Below are positions 17,934 through 26,882 of a DNA stretch of 64,000 nucleotides, one piece after another. How positions within the stretch are numbered: the first letter of the stretch is position 1; each line of letters starts with the position of its first letter. The DNA is from UBA1422 sp041859095 (GTDB lineage: Bacteria > Bacillota > Clostridia > Peptostreptococcales > Anaerovoracaceae), in NCBI GenBank assembly GCA_041859095.1, contig JBHEKY010000028.1:1-64000 (forward strand). Reading direction: 5' to 3'. A program made the translations under genes and the position numbers. Below the pieces are notes generated by a model. That model had not been told where the DNA came from, made no database searches, and saw only the letters and a list, made by a program, of their open reading frames with translations.

Positions 17934-19502
17934 ATGAGCCAGGACGAAAGCCGAGTGCTAGGCCAGGAACAAAGCCCGGAGTTCAATCCGGAAGAAGCCG
18001 CTCCTTCCCCCGCCGCAGGCGACAGGGAACCGGAGCTCAATGAACTACGCAAAATCAGACGGGAAAAACTCAAAGCCCTTCAAGAGGCCGGACGGAACCC
18101 GTTCTTGATTGAGACATGGAACGTGACTCACTATAGTAAACAGATTCACGATGACTTCGAACAAATGGAAGGCAAACGTGTTTCTTGCGCAGGACGCATG
18201 ATGGCCCACAGGCACATGGGCAAGGCTTCCTTTATGGACATTCAGGACCGTGACGGCCGGATTCAGGGCTATGTACGGCAGGATGTCATCACCCCAGAAG
18301 AATACCAGTGGTTCTTAACCTATGATATCGGTGACATCATCGGCATCGAAGGCGAAGTCTTCAAGACCCGCCATGGTGAAGTTTCCATCAAAGTCGACAA
18401 GCTGGTGCTGCTTTCCAAGTCCCTGCAGCTTCTGCCCGACAAATGGGGCGGCCTCAAGGATGTGGATCTAAGATACAGACAAAGGTACCTGGATTTGATT
18501 GTCAACCCCGATGTGCGGGAAACATTCTATAAACGTGCCAAAATTATTCATGAAATCAAGCGGGTACTGGAGGAAGAGTACAACTTCCTGGAAGTGGACA
18601 CCCCAATTTTGACCACCATCGCAGGCGGCGCCAATGCGCGGCCCTTCGCTACCCATCACAATACACTGGATCTGGACATGAAACTCCGAATTTCCAATGA
18701 ACTTTATCTGAAGCGACTCACTGTAGGCGGTTTAGATCGAGTTTATGAAATGGGCAAGATGTTCCGAAATGAAGGAATGGACAAAAACCATAATCCTGAA
18801 TTTACTTCAATGGAATGTTACATGGCCTATGGCAACATGGAAACCGTTATGGATGTCACAGAGCAGGTGGTTTCCAAGGCAGCATTGGTTTCAACCGGAT
18901 CCATGATCATCGAATATCAGGGCAAGACCTTTGACCTGACGCCTCCCTGGAGAAGCCTTAGGATGCAGGATGCGGTCAAAGAACTGACCGGTGTGGATTT
19001 CGACACCATTAACACTGATGAAGAAGCTCGCGTGGTTGCCAAAAAATTTGGCATTGAAGGAGCAGCCAAAATAAGCAGAGGCCTGCTCATCGCAGCCTTG
19101 TTCGAAGAATATTGCGAAGAGGCCCCCGGCTATCTGGACGGACCGGTTTTTATCACTGGACACCCGGTAGAAATTTCACCGCTGTCCAAGCGTGACCCGG
19201 AAGACCCCAGAATCACAAGACGTTTTGAAGCTTATGTGAACTGTTGGGAAATCGCCAATGCCTTCTCCGAGCTCAACGATCCCATCGACCAGTATCAACG
19301 GTTCAAAGAGCAGCAATCTCAGCTGGACTGTGGCGATGCGGAAGCCCATCACATGGATGAGGATTTCGTCAATGCGTTGGAAGTTGGACTGCCACCCACC
19401 GGTGGCTTGGGCATCGGCATTGACCGAGTTATCATGTTGGTCACCAATGCGGCTAGCATCCGGGACATCATCTTGTTCCCGACCATGAAGCCCATCGACT
19501 AG
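17934..19502 (+). CDS. lysS: Lysyl-tRNA synthetase, class II
   Basis: LysS charges tRNA(Lys). The OB-fold anticodon-binding domain spans about residues 65-190, and the catalytic domain shows motif 1 around RAKIIHEIKRVLEEE, motif 2 as MGKMFRNEGMDKNHNPEFT, and motif 3 as GLPPTGGLGIGIDRVIML. At 522 residues it is about 25-30 longer than usual because of an N-terminal stretch of about 45 residues rich in Glu, Pro and Ala. GTAAGGA lies before the ATG. There is no T-box leader, and it shares the greA promoter. Four 22-bp tandem repeats begin seven bases after its stop codon. Confidence 0.96.
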   Translation: MSQDESRVLGQEQSPEFNPEEAAPSPAAGDREPELNELRKIRREKLKALQEAGRNPFLIETWNVTHYSKQIHDDFEQMEGKRVSCAGRMMAHRHMGKASFMDIQDRDGRIQGYVRQDVITPEEYQWFLTYDIGDIIGIEGEVFKTRHGEVSIKVDKLVLLSKSLQLLPDKWGGLKDVDLRYRQRYLDLIVNPDVRETFYKRAKIIHEIKRVLEEEYNFLEVDTPILTTIAGGANARPFATHHNTLDLDMKLRISNELYLKRLTVGGLDRVYEMGKMFRNEGMDKNHNPEFTSMECYMAYGNMETVMDVTEQVVSKAALVSTGSMIIEYQGKTFDLTPPWRSLRMQDAVKELTGVDFDTINTDEEARVVAKKFGIEGAAKISRGLLIAALFEEYCEEAPGYLDGPVFITGHPVEISPLSKRDPEDPRITRRFEAYVNCWEIANAFSELNDPIDQYQRFKEQQSQLDCGDAEAHHMDEDFVNALEVGLPPTGGLGIGIDRVIMLVTNAASIRDIILFPTMKPID

Positions 19503-19509
19503 TCCCAAC

Positions 19510-19597
19510 ATTGACCGCTATGAACCCATAAATTGACCGCTATGAACCCATAAAATGACCGCTATGAACCCATAAATTGACCGCTATGAACCCATAA
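19510..19597. repeat. Four tandem 22-bp repeats after lysS
   Basis: The unit ATTGACCGCTATGAACCCATAA occurs four times head to tail at 19510, 19532, 19554 and 19576. Only the second base of the third copy differs. The array lies between the lysS stop and its terminator, so it is transcribed as 3' untranslated RNA. Confidence 0.97.
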
Positions 19598-19612
19598 AAT
19601 AAACAAAAAATA

Positions 19613-19650
19613 ACACCTCAGATGATTACTTCTGAGGTGTTTTTATTTTC
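19613..19650. terminator. Terminator between lysS and azlD
   Basis: The arms ACACCTCAGA and TCTGAGGTGT form a ten-base-pair stem with an eight-base loop, followed by TTTTTATTTT. A T-run also follows on the minus strand, so it can stop both the greA-lysS transcript and the leftward azlCD transcript. Confidence 0.88.
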
Positions 19651-19676
19651 GGTATGCTGATATTTCCGGGCAAGAC

Positions 19677-20012
19677 TTACTGAAAAATTGTCTGGACAAG
19701 AATCATATATAAGGCTGTTCCAATGCCGATACTAAGGAGTACATTTCGTTTCCAAAGGTGGATCGCTATGATGACAGAAATGGCAATTAGCTCAGGAAAT
19801 CCATGGGAAGGCCCTAGAATCTCAACACTTTTCAGGCTGTAAACCACCAAAAGACCAACCATGGCCGGTGGCAGCATTTGCCCCAGATAGATGATAACGG
19901 GATGTTGCTCTTTGTTTTCAGGGAAAAGCAGGAACGGTACAAATCTGGTAATCATAGCACCGAGAGCCACAGCGAGAATCATGATGAACGTTTGCAGGGG
20001 TGTCAGCAACAT
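19677..20012 (-). CDS. azlD: Branched-chain amino acid exporter small subunit AzlD
   Basis: A 111-residue membrane protein with four predicted hydrophobic segments and the AzlD pattern TRFVPFLLFP near the N-terminus and LPPAMVGLLVVYSL in the middle. AzlD works with AzlC as an exporter of branched-chain amino acids in the inner membrane. The start at 20012 is supported by GGGAGGAAAAG directly upstream and lies inside the end of azlC (ten-base overlap), so translation of the two is coupled. It is the second gene of a two-gene leftward operon. Confidence 0.9.
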   Translation of the reverse strand: MLLTPLQTFIMILAVALGAMITRFVPFLLFPENKEQHPVIIYLGQMLPPAMVGLLVVYSLKSVEILGPSHGFPELIAISVIIAIHLWKRNVLLSIGIGTALYMILVQTIFQ

Positions 20013-20719
20013 AGTCTTTTCCTCCCCACCATTAAAACAAAAAGGATGAGCATCATGGAAGGAATGACAAACTGATCTGGACCAAACAGGATAAGGCAAC
20101 CAACCGTACATAAGATTCCGATAAATCCAGACACAAAATTCATTTTAGTTTTAATTTGCTCAAGAAAAAGCACAACAAAAAGTGCAGTCAACACAAAATC
20201 GAGCCCAGTGGTGTTAAAAGTTATTAGCTTACCGAGCATGGCCCCTAATAAGGTGCCAAAGCCCCAGTATGTGTAATCCAAAAAAGAAATCCAAAAATAA
20301 AAATATTTTCGATTGATGGAAGTCGGTGGCAAGACACTTGAAGAAATTGAAAAGGTTTCATCACTAAGCGCGAAGATTAAGAACAGCTTGGTTTTCCCTA
20401 ACCCGCGATATTTTTCCAGCATTGAGAGACCATAGAACAGGTGGCGGGCGTTTACCGTTAGACTCAGGAGCAGCGCCTGCAAAGGATTGAAGGCAGATGC
20501 CATTAGCGTAATGGCGGCATATTGCATACTCCCGCAGAAAGCAACTAAACTCATCAGCACAGACCAGAATGCACCGTACCCGTTGATCTGCATCAAAACA
20601 CCGTAAGCAAGACCCAATACCAAATAACCAGTCATAACTGGGAAAGTATGAGGAATGGCTGCCACCAGGGCAGATCGTTGTTCTTTGTATCGACCTTTAG
20701 TATACAGACCTGTAGACAT
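20003..20719 (-). CDS. azlC: Branched-chain amino acid exporter large subunit AzlC
   Basis: A 238-residue polytopic membrane protein of the AzlC family. Diagnostic stretches are GYLVLGLAYGVLM, FCGSMQYAAITLM and LTVNARHLFYGLSM, the last two being the most conserved parts of the family. With AzlD it exports branched-chain amino acids such as leucine. GGAGT is about 12 bases before the ATG, a rather distant ribosome site. A promoter with an extended -10 is just upstream at 20752. The upstream DNA is unusual repeat-rich sequence with no local regulator gene. Confidence 0.92.
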   Translation of the reverse strand: MSTGLYTKGRYKEQRSALVAAIPHTFPVMTGYLVLGLAYGVLMQINGYGAFWSVLMSLVAFCGSMQYAAITLMASAFNPLQALLLSLTVNARHLFYGLSMLEKYRGLGKTKLFLIFALSDETFSISSSVLPPTSINRKYFYFWISFLDYTYWGFGTLLGAMLGKLITFNTTGLDFVLTALFVVLFLEQIKTKMNFVSGFIGILCTVGCLILFGPDQFVIPSMMLILFVLMVGRKRLCC

Positions 20720-20751
20720 TACTTCTTTGTACTCCTAAATTCTTTTGACAT

Positions 20752-20778
20752 AGTATACCATAAAAAACGGCATGACAA
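20752..20778 (-). promoter_or_regulatory. Promoter for azlCD
   Basis: On the minus strand TTGTCA is followed 15 bases later by TGG-TATACT, an extended -10 promoter, about 33 bases upstream of the azlC start. Confidence 0.5.
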
Positions 20779-20834
20779 TTTGGAAAAATAATTCGATATG
20801 TTGATATGTCGATACTTCGATACTTCGATATGCC

Positions 20835-20924
20835 GATGCTCGTTGACAGAAACCATGAAATGCTGGAGAGAAATATGTCGATGCTCGTTGACAGAAACCA
20901 TGAAATGCTGGAGAGAAATATGTC
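20835..20924. repeat. Two perfect 45-bp tandem repeats
   Basis: A 45-bp unit beginning GATGCTCGTTGACAGAAACC occurs twice without mismatch at 20835 and 20880. Immediately to the left, CGATACTT-like octamers repeat several times from about 20794. Because 45 is a multiple of three, frames stay open through the repeats on both strands, which explains spurious reading frames here. Confidence 0.95.
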
Positions 20925-21150
20925 GATTTCGAGTTTTTAGAAGCCCCAACATATTTTTTTCCATTTTTGACCCGAATACTATGTCTTTTTGGTCTCTAAT
21001 TCTAAAATAACATATTATTCATTGCCATTCATATTTTCCAAGGCATAATAGGGGGTGACAAGGCAGTATATGAATATCAAAGGGGTCAATTTTATGTTTA
21101 TTTTACAAAAAAAGCAAAAACGACATACTGAAAAAATCTGGTAAGCGGAC

Positions 21151-21193
21151 AAAATATGTCAAAACAGAAATATTAATGGTTTTGACATATTTT
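21151..21193. repeat. Inverted repeat with 15-bp perfect arms
   Basis: AAAATATGTCAAAAC at 21151-21165 and its exact complement at 21179-21193 surround a 13-base loop, followed by further T residues on the plus strand. It could be an AT-rich terminator or a protein-binding site. GACATAT/ATATGTC words also recur in the 45-bp repeats to the left. Confidence 0.6.
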
Positions 21194-21245
21194 TTACTAA
21201 TATATACAAAAGATCCTGCATCAATATGCAATTCTAATTTATGCC

Positions 21246-21275
21246 TTGACACCATCCTCACATATACGACATAAT
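21246..21275 (+). promoter_or_regulatory. Promoter for the nuclease-like gene
   Basis: TTGACA and CATAAT lie 18 bases apart, giving a leader of about 150 bases before the gene at 21433. Confidence 0.5.
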
Positions 21276-21320
21276 ATACATAAAATGGAAATAATTACCA
21301 ATAACCCAGATTGCTGCATC

Positions 21321-21365
21321 GCAAGACAGGGAGCAGCAAGACAGGGAGCAGCAAGAGAGGGAGAA
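21321..21365 (+). repeat. Three tandem 15-bp repeats in a leader
   Basis: GCAAGACAGGGAGCA occurs at 21321 and 21336, with a diverged third copy GCAAGAGAGGGAGAA at 21351. The array is purine-rich and lies in the untranslated leader of the gene at 21433. Confidence 0.85.
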
Positions 21366-21432
21366 ACAAGAGTGCATCACAAGAGTGAACCGCAAGGGGG
21401 AATCTCTAAGGGTTATCAAAGGGGGATGAAAA

Positions 21433-22212
21433 ATGGCTTATGAGATTGAGACGCTAAAACTGTTGATGTGGAGATTGCTTAGAGAGCATAAGCAGGCACT
21501 TAACGAGCTTACAAAGCTACCGGAGGGAAGACTACATCAGGAAAAGCACGGTGATCGAACCTACTACTATCATGTTTTGGGGAAAGGGCAAGCAAAAATC
21601 AGAAAAGGGATTACGAAAGACTGGAATCTTATCTATCGGTTAGCCCGCAAGGAATATTTATTGGCTGCAATGAAAAGACAGGAGCAGGGCATTGAAGGGA
21701 TGAATGGGATATCGGACAAAATGAACCTCGGCGCTTGGCAGGAAGCTGCAGAAGTTGTATGTGAAAAATATCCGACGTTGCCACCTGAGGTGTTTCTATT
21801 GGGGGATCGTTATCAACCGCACCCAGCCAGCAAAAGCACAATGTTTTTAAAGGGAACGATTCATAGGACTCAAGGTGGCGTTTTGGTACGTTCAAAGTCA
21901 GAACTAGTTATTGCTGAAATGCTTGAGTCTATAAAAATTCCATATCAATATGAAGAGGAGATCCATTACGGCGGGTATCAATTTTGCCCTGATTTCACGG
22001 TGGTTCGCCCTCGTGATGGCAAAGTCATATTTTGGGAACATTTTGGTATGACATACGATAGAGAGTATTTGAAAAAAATGGACTTAAAACTGGATCGGTA
22101 TAGAAACATGGAAATTCGGCCGTGGGATAATTTAATGATTAGCTATGATAAAGAAGATGGCTCTCTGGATGTCGGCTTAATTCGAGCATTGGTTGAAGGC
22201 TGGTTGAAATAG
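21433..22212 (+). CDS. Putative PD-(D/E)XK nuclease superfamily protein
   Basis: A 259-residue protein. The N-terminal half is helical with charged coiled stretches. The C-terminal half has the layout of a restriction-endonuclease-like fold: RSKSELVIAEML (Glu157), then FCPDFTVV (Pro186-Asp187), then IFWEHFGM (Glu202). The usual final lysine is not at its normal place, so catalysis is uncertain. Proteins with this SKSE / PDF / WEH pattern occur as orphan genes in Clostridia. Its role could be DNA processing or defence, but nothing beside it confirms this. GGGGGATG precedes the ATG. Its leader is repeat-rich and AT-rich, suggesting an accessory insertion between azlCD and asnS. Confidence 0.6.
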   Translation: MAYEIETLKLLMWRLLREHKQALNELTKLPEGRLHQEKHGDRTYYYHVLGKGQAKIRKGITKDWNLIYRLARKEYLLAAMKRQEQGIEGMNGISDKMNLGAWQEAAEVVCEKYPTLPPEVFLLGDRYQPHPASKSTMFLKGTIHRTQGGVLVRSKSELVIAEMLESIKIPYQYEEEIHYGGYQFCPDFTVVRPRDGKVIFWEHFGMTYDREYLKKMDLKLDRYRNMEIRPWDNLMISYDKEDGSLDVGLIRALVEGWLK

Positions 22213-22215
22213 GGG

Positions 22216-22244
22216 TTGAGAATTCCACAAAAACAATATAAAAT
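22216..22244 (+). promoter_or_regulatory. Promoter for asnS
   Basis: TTGAGA, 17 bases, TAAAAT, beginning four bases after the stop of the nuclease-like gene and about 65 bases before the first possible asnS start. Confidence 0.6.
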
Positions 22245-22310
22245 GTACAAGTTAAAGCAAAGATAAACATAGTCGAAGAAAAATATTATTTCTGTTGATT
22301 TTTCAACGGA

Positions 22311-23750
<1,440 letters not shown>

Positions 23751-23814
23751 GCACTAGGATTCAGCCGTTTCAACCGGCTCGCCTTAGCCAATCACTTCAA
23801 ACTAGGGAGGCAGA

Positions 23815-24249
23815 ATGCGCAAGTTTCTCACCGCAGTAAAGGATGGCATCCTCAAGGGGCTCAAAACTGTTTTAATGCTCCTCAAAATCCTGATTCCCAT
23901 CTATTTGCTTGTGGTCTTGATCAAATATTCACCGGCGATGCCATGGTTACAAGACGTGGCCGCACCGGTCATGAAAATATTCCGGTTACCCCCCGAAGCT
24001 GCAGTGCCGGTGGTGACCGGTTTGTTTTCTGATGAATACGGTGTTGTTGCAGCTTTGGGTGGATTTCATTTCTCCATGGCTGCAGTGACCACCATTGCGA
24101 TGATTACCCTTGCGGCACATTCCCTTCCAGTAGAATCCGCTGTGGTCCAGAAGATAGGATTGCCAGCAGGTTTGATGGTTTCTATGCGCATCGGCACCGC
24201 AATCATCACCGGCATCTTTGTCGGTTGGCTGGGAGGTGTGTTCCTATGA
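23815..24249 (+). CDS. Gate-domain membrane protein, first half
   Basis: A 144-residue hydrophobic protein with three or four membrane segments, of the nucleoside-recognition (Gate) domain type. The stretches PAMPWLQDVAAPVMKIFRLP and the later GLPAGLMVSMRIGTA fit this family, which includes the spore maturation proteins SpmA and SpmB and nucleoside transporter cores. CTAGGGAGG lies seven bases before the ATG. It overlaps the next gene by four bases, and the two appear to be the halves of one transporter-like unit. No substrate is known. Confidence 0.72.
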   Translation: MRKFLTAVKDGILKGLKTVLMLLKILIPIYLLVVLIKYSPAMPWLQDVAAPVMKIFRLPPEAAVPVVTGLFSDEYGVVAALGGFHFSMAAVTTIAMITLAAHSLPVESAVVQKIGLPAGLMVSMRIGTAIITGIFVGWLGGVFL

Positions 24250-24704
24250 GTGAAAGCTGGAATTTCATTTTCAAGGAAATGCTGGATGGCAGTCTGAATA
24301 CCATCTTTAATCTGTTGAAAGTTCTAGTCCCATTGATGATTGTCATTGAATTGTTGATTGTATACAACGTGCTGGAGAAAATCTCCACGCGCCTCGAGTT
24401 TTTGGGCAAGCCCATGGGTATCACAAAAAATGCCATGTTTCCTTTGCTGGTTGGCGTTTTTATGGGGGTCACTTATGGGGCAGGAACTTTGATTGAGCTA
24501 AATAAGCGAAAACCTTTGGGCAAGCGGGACTTCCTGCTTATCGGAATCTTTATGGTACTATGCCACGGTATTATTGAGGCTGCCTTCCTGTTTGGGGTCG
24601 CAGGCGCTAACGTAGTAATTGTGGTAGTTGTAAGGCTGATGATTGCATTTGTCATTACCTGTATCTGCGCGCGGTTACCTTATTTTACTAGGATGGAAAA
24701 CTGA
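24246..24704 (+). CDS. Gate-domain membrane protein, second half
   Basis: A 152-residue membrane protein with four hydrophobic segments, again of the nucleoside-recognition type. It contains KPMGITKNAMFPLLVGVFMG and a polar GAGTLIELN segment between helices, plus a CHGIIEAAFLF helix. Its ATG lies in the stop codon of its partner (ATGA), so they are coupled. GGGAGG is about nine bases upstream. The pair resembles split Gate-domain proteins found in Clostridia. The last residues run out of the membrane with basic and aromatic residues. Confidence 0.72.
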   Translation: MSESWNFIFKEMLDGSLNTIFNLLKVLVPLMIVIELLIVYNVLEKISTRLEFLGKPMGITKNAMFPLLVGVFMGVTYGAGTLIELNKRKPLGKRDFLLIGIFMVLCHGIIEAAFLFGVAGANVVIVVVVRLMIAFVITCICARLPYFTRMEN

Positions 24705-24792
24705 AATATTGGGTCTCAACTTCCCTCCATACGCCACCAATGCATCCGTTTCGGCAGTTGCCCGGGCGGGTGGTTAAAAACGGTATTCTTTG

Positions 24793-24821
24793 TTGCGTGG
24801 TTCACGGACAAATGATATAAT
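24793..24821 (+). promoter_or_regulatory. Promoter for the EF-G-like gene
   Basis: TTGCGT, 17 bases, TATAAT, about 40 bases upstream of the ATG at 24860. Confidence 0.7.
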
Positions 24822-24859
24822 GACAACACTATGTGAAAATAAAATTAGGAGGTCATAGA

Positions 24860-26809
24860 ATGAAAGGCTACACTAGCAATACCATTCGAAACATTGCCCT
24901 CGTCGGACACGGCGGATGCGGTAAGACTACTTTCTTAGAGGCTGCTTTATTGGCAACCGGTGTTATCAACCGCATGGGAAGAGTCGAAGACGGAAATACC
25001 GTTTCTGACTGGGACAAAATGGAAATCGACAAGGGCTACTCCATTAGCACCTCACTGGTGCCGGTGGAATTCAACAAAGTAAAAATCAACTTTGTTGACA
25101 CTCCCGGATTCTTCGACTTTGTCGGGGAAATGACTTCCTCCATGAGGGCCGTGGAAGCGGCTGCCATTATGGTGGATGCCTCGGCCGGCATTGAAGTCGG
25201 TACAGAGAAAGCCTGGAATGCATGTAAGCAATTTGATGTTCCAAAATTTTTCTTAATTAATAAAATTGACAAAGACAATGTTGATGTCGAAAAAGTTGTC
25301 GCGGACTTGAAAAGCAAGTTCGGAACTTCTGTAGTCACCTTTGCGGACAAAGAATCCATGATCGAAGCAATTGCTGAGACAGATGAAGTCCTCATGGAAA
25401 AATTCTTTAGTGGAGAAGCTTTCACAGAAGAAGAATTTAATGAAGGGTTGTCTAAGGGCATCAGCACCGGGGATATCGTCCCGGTACTAACCTGCTCAGC
25501 CATCACCGGCGCTAACATCAAAGAAACCCTGCAAGAACTCATTGACTTCGTTCCGAAGCCTGCTGCGCATGCCCCTTATCCTGCAGTGGATGGAAACGAT
25601 AACGAAATCATGATTCCATGTGACCCCAGCGGCCATAACGCAGTCTTGATTTTCAAGACGGTTGCGGATCAGGTGTTGGGCAAAATCTCCTTTGCAAAAA
25701 TCATTTCCGGCAAACTCAAAGCCGGACAAGAAGTATTCAATGCTTCCACCGAAAAAATTGAGAAACTGGGCACCATTTTCTTCCTGCGGGGCAAACACAG
25801 AACCGATGCGGACTCCGCTGAAGCGGGTGATATCATCGCAATCGGCAAGCTGCAGCACACCAGCACCGGTGACACCCTTTGCGAGAAGGGCAACATCATT
25901 AAATTCCCGCCCATTGCCTTCCCCAAACCCACCTTCTACATCGCTGTCGAAACCAGATCCAAAGGCGATGAAGACAAAGTGGGCACGGGATTGCACAGAC
26001 TCATGGAAGAAGATCCTTCCTTCATTCTCGAGCGGAACAATGAAACCCATCAGACTTTGCTGGGTGGACAAGGTGAGCAACAGCTCAACGTCATCGTCGC
26101 CAAACTTAAAGACAAGTTTGGTGTGGATGTGGACAGAGTGGAACAAAAGATTGCCTTCAGAGAAACCATTCGTGGCAACTCCGATGTCCAGGGCAAACAC
26201 AAAAAACAATCCGGCGGCGCAGGTCAATATGGAGATGTGCACGTCCGGTTCTCGCCTTCAACAGAAGAGTTCGAGTTCAAGGAATCCCTCTTCGGCGGTT
26301 CTATTCCGAAGAACTACGTGCCTGCTGTTGAAAAGGGCCTCAAAGAAGGAATGGAAAAAGGACCGTTGGCAGGATGCAAGGTCGTCGGCGTCAAAGCTGA
26401 ACTGTATGATGGCTCTTACCATGATGTGGACTCCAACGAAATGGCCTTCAAAATCGCAGCTGGACTGGCATTTAAAAAGGGTATCGTAGAAGCCAAACCA
26501 TGCTTGTTGGAACCTGTGATGCATATTGAAATCACCATTCCTGATGAGTATATGGGTGACGTGATGGGCGATATGAACAAAAGACGTGGCAAGATTCTGG
26601 GATCCGAGCCATTGACCGGAGGCGGACAAAAAGTCCTGGCGGAAGCCCCGCAGTCCGAACTATTCGACTACGCGGTAACCGTTCGTTCCATGACTCAGGC
26701 CAGAGGTAGCTTTGAAATGAGATTCGAACGATATGATCCAATGCCGGGCCACTTGGCTGACAAAATCGTAGCTGAGCACAAAAAGGCTGAAGAAGAGAGA
26801 AACAACTAA
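24860..26809 (+). CDS. Elongation factor G-like GTPase (EF-G2 type)
   Basis: A 649-residue translational GTPase. The P-loop is GHGGCGKTT (residues 16-24), DTPGFFDF the G3 motif and NKIDKD the G4 motif. Domains II to V follow in EF-G order, with HKKQSGGAGQYGDVHVRF in domain IV and a V-domain ending in PMPGHLADKIV. It is about 40-50 residues shorter than canonical EF-G and departs in the switch regions (SDWDKMEIDKGYSIS where canonical EF-G has a TMDWMEQE-like stretch). This places it in the EF-G2 subfamily, whose exact role is unsettled. TTAGGAGG precedes the ATG. It is not next to ribosomal protein genes, as the main fusA would be. Confidence 0.87.
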   Translation: MKGYTSNTIRNIALVGHGGCGKTTFLEAALLATGVINRMGRVEDGNTVSDWDKMEIDKGYSISTSLVPVEFNKVKINFVDTPGFFDFVGEMTSSMRAVEAAAIMVDASAGIEVGTEKAWNACKQFDVPKFFLINKIDKDNVDVEKVVADLKSKFGTSVVTFADKESMIEAIAETDEVLMEKFFSGEAFTEEEFNEGLSKGISTGDIVPVLTCSAITGANIKETLQELIDFVPKPAAHAPYPAVDGNDNEIMIPCDPSGHNAVLIFKTVADQVLGKISFAKIISGKLKAGQEVFNASTEKIEKLGTIFFLRGKHRTDADSAEAGDIIAIGKLQHTSTGDTLCEKGNIIKFPPIAFPKPTFYIAVETRSKGDEDKVGTGLHRLMEEDPSFILERNNETHQTLLGGQGEQQLNVIVAKLKDKFGVDVDRVEQKIAFRETIRGNSDVQGKHKKQSGGAGQYGDVHVRFSPSTEEFEFKESLFGGSIPKNYVPAVEKGLKEGMEKGPLAGCKVVGVKAELYDGSYHDVDSNEMAFKIAAGLAFKKGIVEAKPCLLEPVMHIEITIPDEYMGDVMGDMNKRRGKILGSEPLTGGGQKVLAEAPQSELFDYAVTVRSMTQARGSFEMRFERYDPMPGHLADKIVAEHKKAEEERNN

Positions 26810-26834
26810 ATCAATTCGAGCAATCGAAACACAA

Positions 26835-26868
26835 CCGGAAGGAGGCATGCCCTCCTTCCGGATTTTTT
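26835..26868 (+). terminator. Terminator after the EF-G-like gene
   Basis: An 11-base-pair GC-rich stem (CCGGAAGGAGG with its complement), a five-base loop and a T-run ATTTTTT. It ends immediately before the radA ribosome site, leaving no room for a separate radA promoter other than one inside or upstream of it. Confidence 0.88.
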
Positions 26869-26882
26869 CAGGAGGCGGACCC

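Larger units (their letters stand above)
20720..21432. other. Repeat-rich, AT-rich gap between azlC and a nuclease-like gene
   Basis: About 713 bp without a convincing gene. From right to left on the map it holds the leader and promoter of the gene at 21433, a short 15-bp tandem repeat at 21321, a 15-bp-arm inverted repeat at 21151, two 45-bp tandem copies at 20835, a series of CGATA-based octamers around 20792-20835, and the azlC promoter. A leftward 81-codon frame (20719-20964) spans the 45-bp repeats, but it has no ribosome site and contains the azlC promoter. The composition is clearly more AT-rich than the flanking core genes. Confidence 0.6.

Noticed and set aside
19510..19597. Tandem repeats considered as a CRISPR array
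   Set aside because: The copies abut with no spacers, and no cas genes are in the window.
20719..20964. A leftward 81-codon frame whose stop overlaps the azlC start, resembling a leader peptide
   Set aside because: It has no ribosome site, is built mostly from the 45-bp repeats (open on both strands because 45 is divisible by three), and the azlC promoter lies within it.
21246..21443. A 65-codon rightward frame before the nuclease-like gene
   Set aside because: It covers the promoter and the 15-bp repeats, has no ribosome site and overlaps the real start at 21433.
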